Assembly (NCBI GenBank): GCA_029449245.1
Contig: JANATF010000012.1
Span: 930,001-994,000, forward strand
Source of the DNA: Mortierella alpina
Taxonomy: Eukaryota; Mortierellomycota; Mortierellomycetes; Mortierellales; Mortierellaceae
Reading direction: 5' to 3'
DNA length: 64,000 nt
The translations under genes were made by a program, and so were the position numbers. Of the stretch, positions 1 to 20,292 are shown piece by piece (position 1 is the stretch's first letter; each line of letters begins with the position of its first letter). Under the pieces are notes generated by a model. The model was not told where the DNA came from and did no database searches. It saw nothing but the letters and a program-made list of their open reading frames with translations.

Positions 1-78
1 GCTCCTCTAGATAACAAACAACAACATACGCATCGAAACACAATCTTGACAGCCATCCATACAGATCCCCCACCAGCA

Positions 79-8623
<8,545 letters not shown>

Positions 8624-8716
8624 ACGAGTCGAATCATCGTTTTCTCTCGTCCTATTTCTTTCTTTCTTTCCTTTTGTCCAATCTATTTACGTTTACATTA
8701 GTGCCAGCAGCCATTG

Positions 8717-8722
8717 AATAAA
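8717..8722 (+). terminator. Polyadenylation signal AATAAA after PRP8
   Basis: A perfect AATAAA hexamer lies 94 bases past the PRP8 stop codon, after a T-rich stretch. It is the likely 3'-end signal of that transcript. Confidence 0.6.
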
Positions 8723-8723
8723 T

Positions 8724-9324
8724 ATGTCTGCATTGTAGTCTACTGCCTAGCGTGTTGTCCTGGTCGCCACTCGAAGGCCAAAAGACATCGATCTGCCCTT
8801 GGAGTAGCGAGCAGGCGTGTGCTGGCACCGTTGGGTGCGCAGCATGAGCAATTGCTCCGGAAATCGATCTGTCCCTTGAGCCAAGCGCCAAAAACCTTAA
8901 AGTGCGTTTGGTGCCTGTTCAAGGGCGGCAAATGCCAAAAGAAGGAACCCGCGGTCGATGTACGGTGTGGAGAAGTACCTCTGCTGAGACGCAAGATGAC
9001 TGACAGATTGCCTGCTTCCTCTCGTTTATCGCCGAGAAGAGTGGATGAACGTGTTCAGATCCATCAAGAGATAGTCTACAGTGGTATGCGCAGTGTGTGT
9101 GTGTGTGCGCCCATGCTGCACACAGGGTGCGAGACCGCGCTGTATAAAGGCGAACCTCTTTCTTCCTCTTTTTCGGGTCCTTCACTCTTCTCCGACTCTA
9201 CTGCATCTCCATCCATCGTTGCTCACACTGCAATCTCTCCACTCTTCCACTCTTCCACTCCCACGCCTCACTGACTCGTTTCTCTGCTCATTCGCTCCTA
9301 TTCTGCCCTTTCTTGTCTTCTCTC
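8724..9324. promoter_or_regulatory. Intergenic region with promoter of the FAHD1-like gene
   Basis: This gap separates PRP8 from the FAHD1-like gene. I see no gene in it. A TATAAA box at 9143-9148 lies about 180 bases upstream of the next start codon, followed by a long C+T-rich leader (about 9155-9320), a common feature of fungal promoters and 5' leaders. A short GT repeat sits near 9093-9107. Confidence 0.5.
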
Positions 9325-10140
9325 ATGGCATCACGCAACTTCATCTCGGTCGGCCGCAAGATTGTTGCCATTGGTCGCAATTACTCTGAGCACGCCAAGG
9401 AGCTCGGAAATGCCGTTCCCACCGCTCCGTTCTTCTTCCTCAAGCCCACGTCGTCCTACATCACCAATGGCCAGAGCATCGAAGTCCCCGAGGGTTGCGA
9501 GGTCCACCACGAGCTTGAGCTCGCCGTCGTGATTGGCAAAGACGGACGCAACATCCGTGCCCAGGACGCCAACAGTTACATCTCGGGGTACGCCCTTGCC
9601 TTGGATATGACGGCTCGCAATCTGCAGCAGCAGGCCAAGGAGAAGGGTATGCCCTGGAGTGCTGCCAAGGGGTATGATACGTTTACGCCCATTGGTGAGT
9701 TCATTCCCAAGGATCAGATCGTGGACCATGATAACGTGGATCTGCTTCTGCAGGTCGACGGCGTTACCAAGCAGCAGGGCAACACCCGCGACATGATCTT
9801 TAGGTAAATCAGAAAAAAAAGAAAACGAATGTGTCTGATCCTCTTTTGTATTCGCAATGAGGGGGGGCGGTCAAAGAATCTGTGGGGATGATAGGTGATA
9901 CCAACGTTAACGAGCGATCCCCGCCCTCTTTTTTTTTGATTTTCATTTCTTAGCATTCCCATGCTCATTGAGAACGTCTCTGCGATCATGAAGCTGCAGG
10001 AAGGCGATGTCATTCTGTCAGGCACACCAAAGGGCGTGGGCAGGGTCTTGCCCGGACAGACCATCACCTGTGAGCTGGCTGTCGGGGGCAAGATCCTCTC
10101 CCAGCTGCGCTTCCCCGTCATCGATCGCCCCAAGGCTTAA
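9325..10140 (+). CDS. FAHD1-like acylpyruvase / oxaloacetate decarboxylase
   Basis: This is a fumarylacetoacetate hydrolase-fold enzyme of the FAHD1 type. Members cleave acylpyruvates and decarboxylate oxaloacetate, usually in mitochondria. The 221-residue product matches the short single-domain FAHD1 length. Two exons (9325-9803, 9954-10140) join in frame across a GT-AG intron that cuts the conserved stretch MIFS|IPML. Visible family motifs are GRNYSEHAKELGN near the start, the metal-binding run HHELELAVVIG, LDMTARN with its conserved Asp, and GDVILSGTPKGVG near the end. The ATG at 9325 is the first in frame after the pyrimidine-rich leader. No clear mitochondrial presequence is seen beyond a short basic N terminus. 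Substrate preference cannot be read from sequence. Confidence 0.9.
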
Positions 10141-10329
10141 AAGCCTTACTCCCAGGATTCTCTAGACACGTAGATGCTGTATGTATGATAAAATTATGAG
10201 AGAGAGGTATGAAATATCCATACTGGCTGTCATTGTCATCGTATTATTACTATTACTCTAACGGCTTCATTCTAACAATATGATTCATAAGAGAGGTGAC
10301 AAAAGCCATCTAGACGGGGTTGTGCGCAC

Positions 10330-13300
10330 TCAAGCGAACCGAACGTAATCAATCTCCAGCTGCCCTGTCGCAGAGAACGAATCAAGAAGCACAGCTCTCA
10401 GCTTGGTTAGATCGGCCACTCCAAAGACGCTTAGATTAATATTCAGCTGGATCCATCCATCTGTGCTGGCAATGGCGCTATTGATCATACTGGTGGCATC
10501 GAAGCGATAGGACGTTTGCCCTGTGCCTGAGCAACCAAGGAGGAGATCGACATCCGCCTCCTGAAGGACGACATCAAAGCCAAAGCGCGTCGGGGTCGGG
10601 AACCGAATCGCCAGGTGCAATTGCGTGAACTGACTGTAGTCGTTGCAAGAGTCCCGTGGTCCCAGAAGACTGTACCAATACGTAGAGTCCTTGACGTTCA
10701 GGAGAAGCCAGTCGGCTTGGACGGAAGCCTTGGCAGTACCAGAGTTCTCATCGCTGGTATAGTCATTAATAGCATTTTCCTCATTGCCGTAACGCTGCGG
10801 GTCCGAGAAATCATCCACGATGAACGGGTTGGTGGATGCAGGAGTGGGTGCGGGCAGAGTTGGGGTCGCCATGGCGATGGTCGTGGTGGTAGGAGCTGGT
10901 CCAGCTGGAGGCGCTTTGGTGGTGGTCACTGTGCCAGAGGTCTTGAAGGTCAGTTTCACGGTCCCGGCAGGGACAGAGTTCACCAACACGACAGCGCCCG
11001 GAGTGACTTTAACAGCTGTGGTCGAGGTCGCAAAAGCCCATGCAGTAGGAACACGAAGCGTCAGGTCGATGATGGGCTTTGGGAGCTTGACAGTGACAGT
11101 GGCAGTGGAGCCGCTCACAACGACATCAATGCCTGCGGCGATCCTTGCGTTGTGGAAGTCTCCACGGCCGCCCATTGTGTCGAAATAGGCAAGGTCTCCG
11201 ATTTTGGATGCAAAGACCTGCTGGAATGCCAGCTTATCGCTGAAGAGCGAGGCCGCCACACCAGGGACTGCATGCGTGGTGGGGTGGATGAGGAATGTAT
11301 ACTGGCCACCATACACGGTCATTTTTTTCAACACCTCAAGCTGTTGGTAAGCGTATGAGCCGTCCGGAAGGGTACCTTCTCCGGGGCCGTACCAGTCGCC
11401 GTTGATCTGACCATCTTCATCCGAAGCTGACAACGGGAACTATTATTGCAAACAGAATGGGACACGAGATTAATTCGCTGTTTTCAGCTATGAGCCATTG
11501 AAGCACGGAAAGCGTTTGTCAAAATCCAGGGTTGACGCCTACTTACCTCGAGAATGTCAACCGCCTGATTATAGGCTTGGCTGTAAAATGTCTGATACGG
11601 CATGTGGGTGTTTCGATCGTTTGAGGCGCCTGATGAAGAGTACTTGAATCCTGCTGCTTGCAGCACCTGGGGCAGAGCATCTGGGTAGAGTAGGTGCCCT
11701 GTGCGGAACGATATCACCTTGGCGTTTGTGATGGAGATTGCCTCGAGAACGAATTTGGAGACTCGAGCCTCACCAAGCAGTGAGCCTCCAACCGTGTAGA
11801 AGTAGAGGCTCTTGTTCAGAGTATCGCAGGTGGTTGCGTTTGGAACTATCGTCGACCAAGCACCAGTGTTGGTGGGGTCAAGACATTGCCCAATGAAAGG
11901 GTAATAGTTGTTGCCCTTGTAGTCGGGTCCATTGAAGATCTCCTTTCCGGTGCCGATGGGGAATTTGACCAAGTTGGGAGAGTGAGAGACAGAGTGTGAT
12001 GCCAACTCCATGTTCCCGAGGGCTTCGATCATACTAATGTTTCTGTAATACTTGGAGCTAAAAGGAAATACAAACGTGCAGTTTTGTTGTGTCAGGCTCA
12101 TCCTACATCTTGAACATGCTGAATCGAGGACTCTCTGATTTACAAAAAAAAAAAAAAAAAACTTACAACGACGCGACATCATAAGCATCCTTGACGATTT
12201 TCGCCTGCCAGTTGATGGTACCACCCATGCCTCGCTGCTGAAGATCCTTCGCGCATTCATAAGCGAGTTCGTAGCTGTCCTGGGCGTCGATATCATATGT
12301 CCAGGAGAAGTGCACGCCTTTGTTTCCAGGCACGGGCCAGGACGTGACAAGGCCAGTAGGGGTGGAAGTCTCGTACAACTTCTTTATCATGCGGAAAATG
12401 ATGTCAAACCCAGGATCGTACTGTTGTTTTTGCCAAAAAAAAAAGGGGTGCAAGAGCACTTGTTAGATGCTGCACTTGTTGTATGTTTGAAGCAGTGAGA
12501 AAGAGAGGGCTGCAGACTACTCACCTTGGCAACATAGTTCCTTGGAATACCATCAGTTTTACCGCCGATGGACACGCCAACATAAGCACCAACATCGAAA
12601 CCAATAGCAACAGCTTTGCCGCCATTGAATCTCGATTTGATAGTAATGGCCGATTTCGTGTCTGCCGCACCCTGGTAGATCAAGCAAAGGAAATCATGCA
12701 ACGTGAGAAGGATGATAAATGAGAAGAAATGGCTTGCTATTTGGACCGAAAACTTACTCCGTTGAGAGTGTATTCTCCCAAAGAAACGACCCCATAAGGT
12801 GCAGTGGTGGGCGAGACAAGAGTGTAACCAATGGTAGGAAAGCCAGTATTCGTGTTTTTACTCCAGAGCGGGAGTTGAACATCATTGACCTCTGACTGGT
12901 TGAACTGCGAGTTCACACTTGTAGCTGGATAGGCTGGTAAGGGTGCCTGGAGAACAAGGGTTGTTCTGCCATGGGCATTCGTCACAGTATCGGGTGTGAT
13001 ACCAAAGGTCGCCTTGAGTTTTGAATTGGTAGAGTTGAAGCCAACGGCAATCAGAGTCTTGCCGCTGGATACGTAGTTCGCCCAAACGGTTCCATCGCCG
13101 GTAGCGAGATATTTTTCCTGAAGACTTTGGTACGCAATCACTGTGGCATAGGTTCTAGCAACGCTGATGTTCTTGGTCACTGTCACAGGGATCCCCTGGA
13201 AGACAAGTGCCTTGTGTAAGGCAAGCCAACCTGGATAGTCCTTATAGACAGTGCCGGGGACATAGAGCGCAAGGCGCGATTTTGTACCGGTTCCAAAGCT

Positions 13301-13456
13301 GGTACTGGCGGGATCTGTCACCGAGCCGCCTCCGGGTGCAGGCACGGGGGTGTCAGCAAGTGGACCAGCCAGCTGCGAGATGTCTGGAATGGTTACAGCG
13401 TTTGTAAAGGAGATCGCCAGGCAAGAAGCCACCAGAATGAGGGACTTGAGCCTCAT
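10330..13456 (-). CDS. Secreted polysaccharide deacetylase, Agd3/CE18-like
   Basis: This is a predicted extracellular carbohydrate esterase of 906 residues in five exons on the minus strand: 13456-12758, 12671-12525, 12420-12167, 12057-11547 and 11439-10330. All junctions are GT-AG and in frame. It opens with a clear signal peptide (MRLKSLILVASCLAISFTNA). Next come a region of about 250 residues unlike classical NodB enzymes, then a deacetylase-like core with an acidic motif WTYDIDAQD (about 322-330) and HSVSH (about 388-392) matching the HxxxH metal motif of NodB-fold enzymes. A threonine-proline-rich linker leads to a C-terminal beta-rich domain (DDFSDPQRYG onward) that looks like a carbohydrate-binding jelly roll. 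The closest recalled architecture is Aspergillus Agd3, which deacetylates the exopolysaccharide galactosaminogalactan. The substrate here is unknown, and a chitin or other amino-sugar polymer is possible. Confidence 0.75.
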
Positions 13457-13665
13457 GGAGCGCGCTAGTGATGATCCGGTTGACTTGAGAGTTGGAATTG
13501 TGGACACTTGGATGGCTCCAAGATGCGAAGTGGAAGATTAGGTCGGATCTGTTGGTGGGAGTAGAGGTGGCCAGAAGTTGGTTCCTGGTTTGATGCACAG
13601 ACTAAGAGGCACGATTGGAGGAGAAGACAACGGTGCTGAAAAGGAGGGCGCATCCTTGCTTTTGA

Positions 13666-13673
13666 TATATATA
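13666..13673 (-). promoter_or_regulatory. TATA-like box of the deacetylase gene
   Basis: TATATATA reads on the minus strand about 210 bases upstream of the deacetylase ATG. Position and orientation fit a core promoter element; no transcript start is known. Confidence 0.45.
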
Positions 13674-16387
13674 CTGTACTGCGTTAGGCAGCTGCCCTCA
13701 CCCTTGCCTCGGCTCTGGACTCCTGGCGCCAAGCACATTTGCAGGGCATCAAGAAATATAATTAAAGCGTAAGGCATTGACAGCTATGGAGGCATGCAAA
13801 CAGGTTATTTGACAGAATTCAAATGGGTTAAAGGATCGGTAGGGTCCATCGGGCAGCATCTGCCAGGGTTTCTTGAGAGCTTTATTGGCGCCAGGTATTT
13901 CCCCGCCGTATGGCGATGAAACGGCAGGTAGCACAAGGCGTCGCAACGTTAATTGCCAATTGGTTCCATGCAGCCGCCTCAATAATGTACATGTTGTGTT
14001 CAGCTTTATTTTCCAGCTTTCAGCGCAGGTTGACTGAGGCGAGGGATGGCCAAGATCTTCTACGCCCCCTTTTGCAAGAACTCTGACACGCACCATCTTA
14101 GAAAAAAGATACAAAGGGGTGAAAGGCATAACCACATAACGAGAATAGTAAGGGGATAATCAAAAACCAACACGAGGGATTGAATCCTTTGATATCCCTT
14201 GGTATGGTTTCCCTCGTGAGGGACAGGCGCAGATGAAGAGGGTTCTGGTCCATTCAAGGAGAAGCATAGAAAGCAGCGGAAGTGTGAGCAGCACGTTTTC
14301 TCTCCTCCTTTGAGGAGAGCCACAATGCCGAACATGGTCAAGCCATCCAGACCGCTATGCGTCTCCATGTCCTTGGTTTTTTGTCTTTGATCAAAGGCAT
14401 GCGCCGGTCAAGGCCGATGCAGCAGTACGCAGACTAGGCGTGTGAACCATGGCATATCATCAGGTATGAGCCATGGATGAATAAGTGGCATACTGATAAT
14501 GATGTCGTGTACATCTACCTGTACGTAGGGAAGAAATATTGAGCCCATTCGTTGATGTCCATTTCAATAATAGAACGCTGAAGAGCGATGTGTGCACGGC
14601 CTCTATTTGTAGTACAGGGGTTAGAGTATCCGCGCCCTGCTTGGCCCCTGCTGAGGCAGCACAATCTTCAACAACAATATCGAAAAGAAGAAAAACGCAC
14701 TCGAAACTGACTAAGCGGACAAAAGAGCATGAGAAATGAGCACACCGTCGACCTCAGCAGCAATAGACCCGGGAAAACAAAGTTCGAATAATATGGCTCA
14801 ATCCAGAACGTCCAGAGGTACTTGTTTTCTGACCGCTTTAAAAACGCTGCATACTCCAATACCATCTCGCAGCAGGAGGCCCAGACTCTGGATACTCCGA
14901 TACTTTTTGTCTGATCCAGAGAAAGTGCCGATTCTGCTAGCAGGAATATTGACGCATCATACAGATATTCGCGTTTTTTAGGCGCGCGCTCGGTTTGCGC
15001 GTTGTGTTTCACTTGGTGTTTCGTAGCACAGTTAGAGACTTGGCATGGTTCTCCTCACGAGGACCAGGCAATATACTAGGGAGGTAGGTAAGTAAGAGTG
15101 CAAGCAAAGAGACAAGTATGGCAATTGCCTTCCTTACATGGTTGGTCCTGAAGCACACATAGCAGATGCTGGCAGTTGAAGCCCTAGTTCCCTTGAGCCT
15201 TTGCGTGCAAGCTAGTGTGGTCTCTGCGCCATCCTAGACGAGTGGGAATGCTCAGGCGGAAGGCACGGTTTGCTCCGTTCAGCCATGCTTTTCTATGCAT
15301 GATTGCCTTTTGAGCGCCAAAGCGTTGTGTGTCAATGGTCATCCTTGAACCAGGGCAGTACGTCCGAGAAAGCGGTGTTCTAGTTTGCTGCATTGCACCC
15401 TGACTCCCTGGCATGAACAGAAAAGGAGGATCACACCATATGCTTCTTCATTATCTTGAGCGATTGAGTAGACAATAATGCTCCCTCCATCTGATGATTC
15501 CCTTGCTTGACTTGCACTTTTCTTCCCTGATTACCCGCATGGTCCTATTTTTTGTCTTCAAACGCAATTGAGCACTCATCCCTTGCTGCACATTGAGCAA
15601 ATGATTTCCTTGCAGCATAACAGAAAGTGGTACACTCTCCACCTCTGGTTCACTTACACCCCCCCCCCCCCCCCCTATCGCCCGCTACCCCATCCCCTTG
15701 GATATATCTCCTTTCTCCCTGGCCCGCAAACGCTGTACCACTATCTCCACCTATGAATGCGGCTAGAGCCCGGCAAAAAAAGTCGGAAAGGTGTGCAGGT
15801 TCTATATGCAGATACATCCACATTCGCATAAGTAGAGAAGCAGTGCATCTTCTAATACCGATGCGAGCCCCTAGCGCTCATTGTAGTATCCATGGTGTGA
15901 ACCTGCATTAAACCACTGGGTGTCGTGAACCCAAATATACATAAAAGAGGGCCTCTTTCTCGCCGTTTCCTACTGTCCAAACCCACTGCCATCGAGTTCG
16001 TCCTCGACCAACGTTGACCTCTTGACTTTTACCCATCAGCCGTGCAGAACTCCTCCTCCGCGCAGTGAAAAATAAAAATACACATCCTTTGCCAAACTCC
16101 TCACTCTAACCCTCTCCTTCCCCCCTCGGCATCCTCCGCACATTCATATCAAGTCCAAAGAAATACTTGGATGGATTCCACCCTTCCGTTATCAAAACAA
16201 AAAAGAATTATCTCCTTGCAGGTATGGCCGAGCAATCGTATGCCTTCCCATCGTCTCCTTGATGTCCTCAATGCTCGAACGCTTATAACATCAGAAAAAA
16301 AATCAAAGAAAAGATCACTGAGCAATCCAGTACACTCACACCGAACTCCTTCATGATTCAGTCTCAATCGCAGCCCTAACGACCACC
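13674..16387. other. Long intergenic region between the divergent deacetylase and chitin synthase genes
   Basis: This is about 2.7 kb with no coding region I can support. Open frames here are short, lack homology and have ragged composition. The stretch probably holds the upstream control regions of the two divergent genes. It contains a run of 17 C at 15659-15675, a pyrimidine-rich tract around it, and a TATA-like ACATAAAAG at about 15940-15948 roughly 440 bases before the chitin synthase start, followed by a C+T-rich leader. Confidence 0.5.
15659..15675 (+). repeat. Poly-C tract (17 C)
   Basis: An uninterrupted run of 17 cytosines in a pyrimidine-rich intergenic stretch. The opposite strand is a G-tract that could form a quadruplex. 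Similar runs occur at 45121-45137 and 48406-48424. Confidence 0.9.
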
Positions 16388-19300
16388 ATGGCTACTAGCA
16401 ATATCAACCCAACTGCCAATCTTTCCCCAGCGGCTATCGACAGTCTCTCAGTCAAATGGACCACCGCCGAGATCGTCTACATCTCCATCTCGGGTGTCCT
16501 GATCTGCATGGCTTTCGCAGAGATCATTGCCTTCACGGGCTCACTCTCGTACTCATTCATCAAAGTGCATCTTAAGGCCAAGGCTGCGGGGCTGCGTGGG
16601 GTTCAGTACCTGAGTTTGGTCGTAATGGCGGTATTTTGGATCCTACGCATCTTGTTCTTGGGAGCCATGATGTCGCTCGTGCCTGTGCCTCACTGGCAAG
16701 GGATGACCAGCCAACCATTAGAGAACCATCAATTCTTCCCTCCGCAAATCATCCTTGTGAGTCAGTATGTGGCCTTTGGTCTTGTAGCGTTGCTGCTGCT
16801 CATGCCAACGGTCATTAGTATCCATCAACTCGTCACCAGCCCTAGTAATGTCAAGGAACAGATCGATGCTATTCGAACAACCAGCACCTTCCCTCGGGTG
16901 AGTACTGTACACTGTACTCGCACGGATCAGCAATGACACAGCGATCATGGTTGCTAATGTTGTCCTCCTCCTTCTTATTACCCCACACATTGCCCCTCGC
17001 TAATTTTCTAGGTGCTTATCGTCATGCCAGTGTACAATGAGCTGCCTGAAGTCCTTCATGTTGCCATCTGCTCAGCCATTGACGGAGATTACCCCAAGGA
17101 GCATCTCCACATCTTTATCTCCTTTGACAACGGCGCGGTCTCAGACCTCTACCGTGCACTCATCCGCAACCTTGGAGTTCCAGCCGATGAAGAGTATTAC
17201 CCACCCGTCCTGGACCTCTACTTTCGTGGTGTCCAGATCACCGTCAGCCGATTCCCTCATGGAGGCAAGAGACTGACCCAAAAAAAGACATTTGGACTGA
17301 TCAACTCGATTTACAAAGAGTACCCAGAGAAGACAGACCATCTCTTTGTGCTCTTCATCGACTCGGATATCCTGCTCCACGCCTCGACCGTGGCCAACTT
17401 TGTGTGGGATATGCAGCTCCGAAACAACAACACCGATATGCTAGGCATGACAGGTGTGATTACTGTGACGACCAAAGAAGACATGTCCTTCATCAATCTC
17501 ATGCAGGACATTGAATACGTCCATGGTCAGTTCATCGGACGCGCCGTGGAGTCTGCAGTCGGAGGATGCGTCATTCTGCCAGGTAAAACGGAGAAAGAGC
17601 AACCTTACACGAAAAAAAAAATGCAAAGTGCACAGCTGTTTTTTTTTTGAGGTCTACGCGTACAAAAATGCTCATCTATATTCGTTCTATGCCATGCATG
17701 CACGCCCATCTGTTGATATAGGGGCTCTGACAATTTTCAGATACAGCGCGTTCCTGAAGGTCTACGACGAGTACTTTGCAGAACGTAAAGTGTCTGATCT
17801 CTGGGACTTTGGACGCAGTCACTTGGGCGAAGACCGCTATCTGACCCATTTGCTGATGACCAAGGCTCAAAGGCCCAAAATGATCCAGTTCTGTCATCGA
17901 GCCACCTGCAAGACTGAGCCCGTGCGCGAGTGGCGCAACTTGATGAAGCAGCGTCGGAGATGGTTCTTGGGCTTTTTGACCAACGAAGGAGCCTTCTTGA
18001 GCGATCCGCATCTATGGGCCAAGTATCCATGGCTCTTAGCCTTCCGCATGATCCAGGATATCGTCAATGGGTAAGCAGAAGTCTCTCTCTTTCTCTCTCT
18101 CTCTTTTTCGTTCGCTCTGAAAATCAACCCATGATGCACCGCTTTCACTCCGCACTATCATTGTTGACCGTTGGAACTTTTCTCTGCTCCTCTACTTTAG
18201 AACGTCGATGATCAGCTACGTTACCATCATGGCCATTGTCACCGGCATCGAGAACTGGTCCATTATCTGGCTAGCCCTTCTCCTCGCCTACTTTTTCATC
18301 AACTGGGGACTTATGTTCACCTATGGTTTCTGGCTGGGTCGATACAAGGCCATGCTCTACCCGCTGATGTTCCTTGTTGGGCCTTTTGTAACCTGGTTCC
18401 TACTTGTCTACGGTGTCATCACTGCCAATGAGCGCACTTGGGGCGGACCCAGGGCTGACGCTGCAGCTGATACAAAGAAAGAAGATTTGGAGGAGGGTCA
18501 AGGCGAGAAGGGCAAGGGCGATGGTCAGGACCCTAATGGATCTGGACGCCCAGCAAGAATTGGGGACGGCCTTTACGACGTCAGTATTGTTGACGATGGC
18601 GATCGCATTCAGCTTCCCGATCACTTGTTCTATCCGAACCAGCAGCAACCTGCTGGTGCGAGAAGACGGAGGCGACAAATCGGAAGCGCATCCAACAGAG
18701 ATATGGACGACAATGATGTTCAAAGTCTTGACCTAAACCCGAGCGATGATGATCTCAAGGTTGTGGTGGTTGACCGCTTTGGTGGTGGTGGTGGTGGTGG
18801 TGTCGGATCTTCCTCGAGACCGCCGATGCTTGACGTTTCAATTGGATCCGACGAGGAACCAATCTCATGGACCGACGGAGGAGCCAATGCTGATGGTGAT
18901 GACTCGACTGACAGCAGCCAGGATGATGACAGCCAAGATGAGACCCAGGACGGCGATACGGATGTGCTGGATGCACTTGAAGAAGATTGTGAGGAGTACT
19001 TTAGTCCTCGCCCACTCGGCTTCACCTCAAGCGCGCTCCTGACAGAAGAGACTGAATGGTGGGAGGACGACAAGCATCTGTCGAGCCTAGGAATTCTGCC
19101 CTTTATCCAGCAGCCCAAGATCCCGGCCATGTTTGCCTCAGCCGAAACTCTTATTCTCACTCCTGTCATTCCCAGCGAGGCCGTCGTTGCAGCCATGTCT
19201 TCTCGCTCGGTCAAGTCCCTGTCCATGTCCATAGCTTGCACCTCGACAACATCCCTCAACAACGACGGAGGAGGCCGAGGCCGTGACAGACGCAGTATGG

Positions 19301-20079
19301 GTGCAGTACCTACTACACCCAAAGGTCGAGCGCGATCCATGACACCCGGCGTTGGCAACAGCGACAGCAGCAAGAATCGCTCCTCCAGCATTCCAGCTGT
19401 GCCCAAGAGGCGCTCTCAGTCAGTGGCCCCCTCAGCATCACGTAGAGGAAGCCAGTGCATCCCTGATCTCCCCGGCTCGCTTTCTCGCCGTCAATCAACG
19501 TACTCCAATTATTCCAACCTCAACCTCCCGCTCTCGCTGCCACTCCCGCCTGGCTACACCCCCTCGCCTCAGCCATCTTTCCGTTACATCCCCGTTCAGT
19601 ACATCACCCCCAGCAACTCTGCACCTGGAACGCCCAGGATGAAGCCTATGTCACGATCTCAATCTGCGCCTTCCACGCCCAAGCTGAGTCCCATCATCCT
19701 TCCCAACTCTGCGCTAGACTCTGACAACTCGTCCCCGCCGCTCTCTACATCCTCACCGAATTTGTATGCCATGGGCGCCCACCAAGGGTCGTCGTCGTCT
19801 TCATCGATTCCCAAGATCCCCGCCGATATACTGGCTGCAGCTCTTGCGTTGTCCAACAACAACTACAGTAATGGCATGACCTCGTCTTCTTCCTCGACGT
19901 CGCTCTCGTCGTCCAAGAGAAGGAGTCGCAGTAGAATCTTCCAGACCGAGGAGGCTGTGCCACCTGTACCAGCGATCCCGTACCCTCCGCCCCCAAATGT
20001 GGTGCAGGCGCCGTCCGCTAAAAAACCTTATCCTACGCCTCCTTTAGATCCTTCCACACCTTCACCCGCAGCTGCTTAA
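16388..20079 (+). CDS. Chitin-synthase-like glycosyltransferase family 2 membrane protein
   Basis: This is a predicted integral membrane GT2 enzyme of 1102 residues, probably adding GlcNAc to chitin at the plasma membrane. Four exons join in frame: 16388-16897, 17012-17582, 17722-18070 and 18201-20079. An N-terminal domain has about four membrane segments. The catalytic part starts with VLIVMPVYNE at 171 and shows a DSD acidic motif (about 287-289), EDRYLT (about 397) and QRRRW (about 437-441), the last two hallmarks of processive GT2 enzymes including chitin synthases. C-terminal membrane helices end near NERTWGG. A tail of about 530 residues follows, rich in Ser, Asp, Pro and a Gly run, likely disordered and cytosolic. 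There is no myosin or cytochrome b5 domain. Another beta-glycan product cannot be excluded. Confidence 0.85.
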
Positions 20080-20292
20080 GAGTGAGAGAGGTAGACAGTA
20101 ACATCACCAACAACAACAACAACAACCGCATCAAAATGAAACTTATAGAGTCGCATTAAAAAAATAGAAGCACACGCATAACTGATACAAGGAGCACGAT
20201 CTAGTTGCCACTGAAGATGGAAGCGCGCCAGAAGTGTGTATGTGTTTCGTTTTTAATCAACCGATGCATGCTATGGTAAATCCCTCTCTTTT

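Noticed and set aside
14150-14230. tRNA-like box near GGGATTGAATCC
   Set aside because: No matching A box or cloverleaf arms could be drawn around it.
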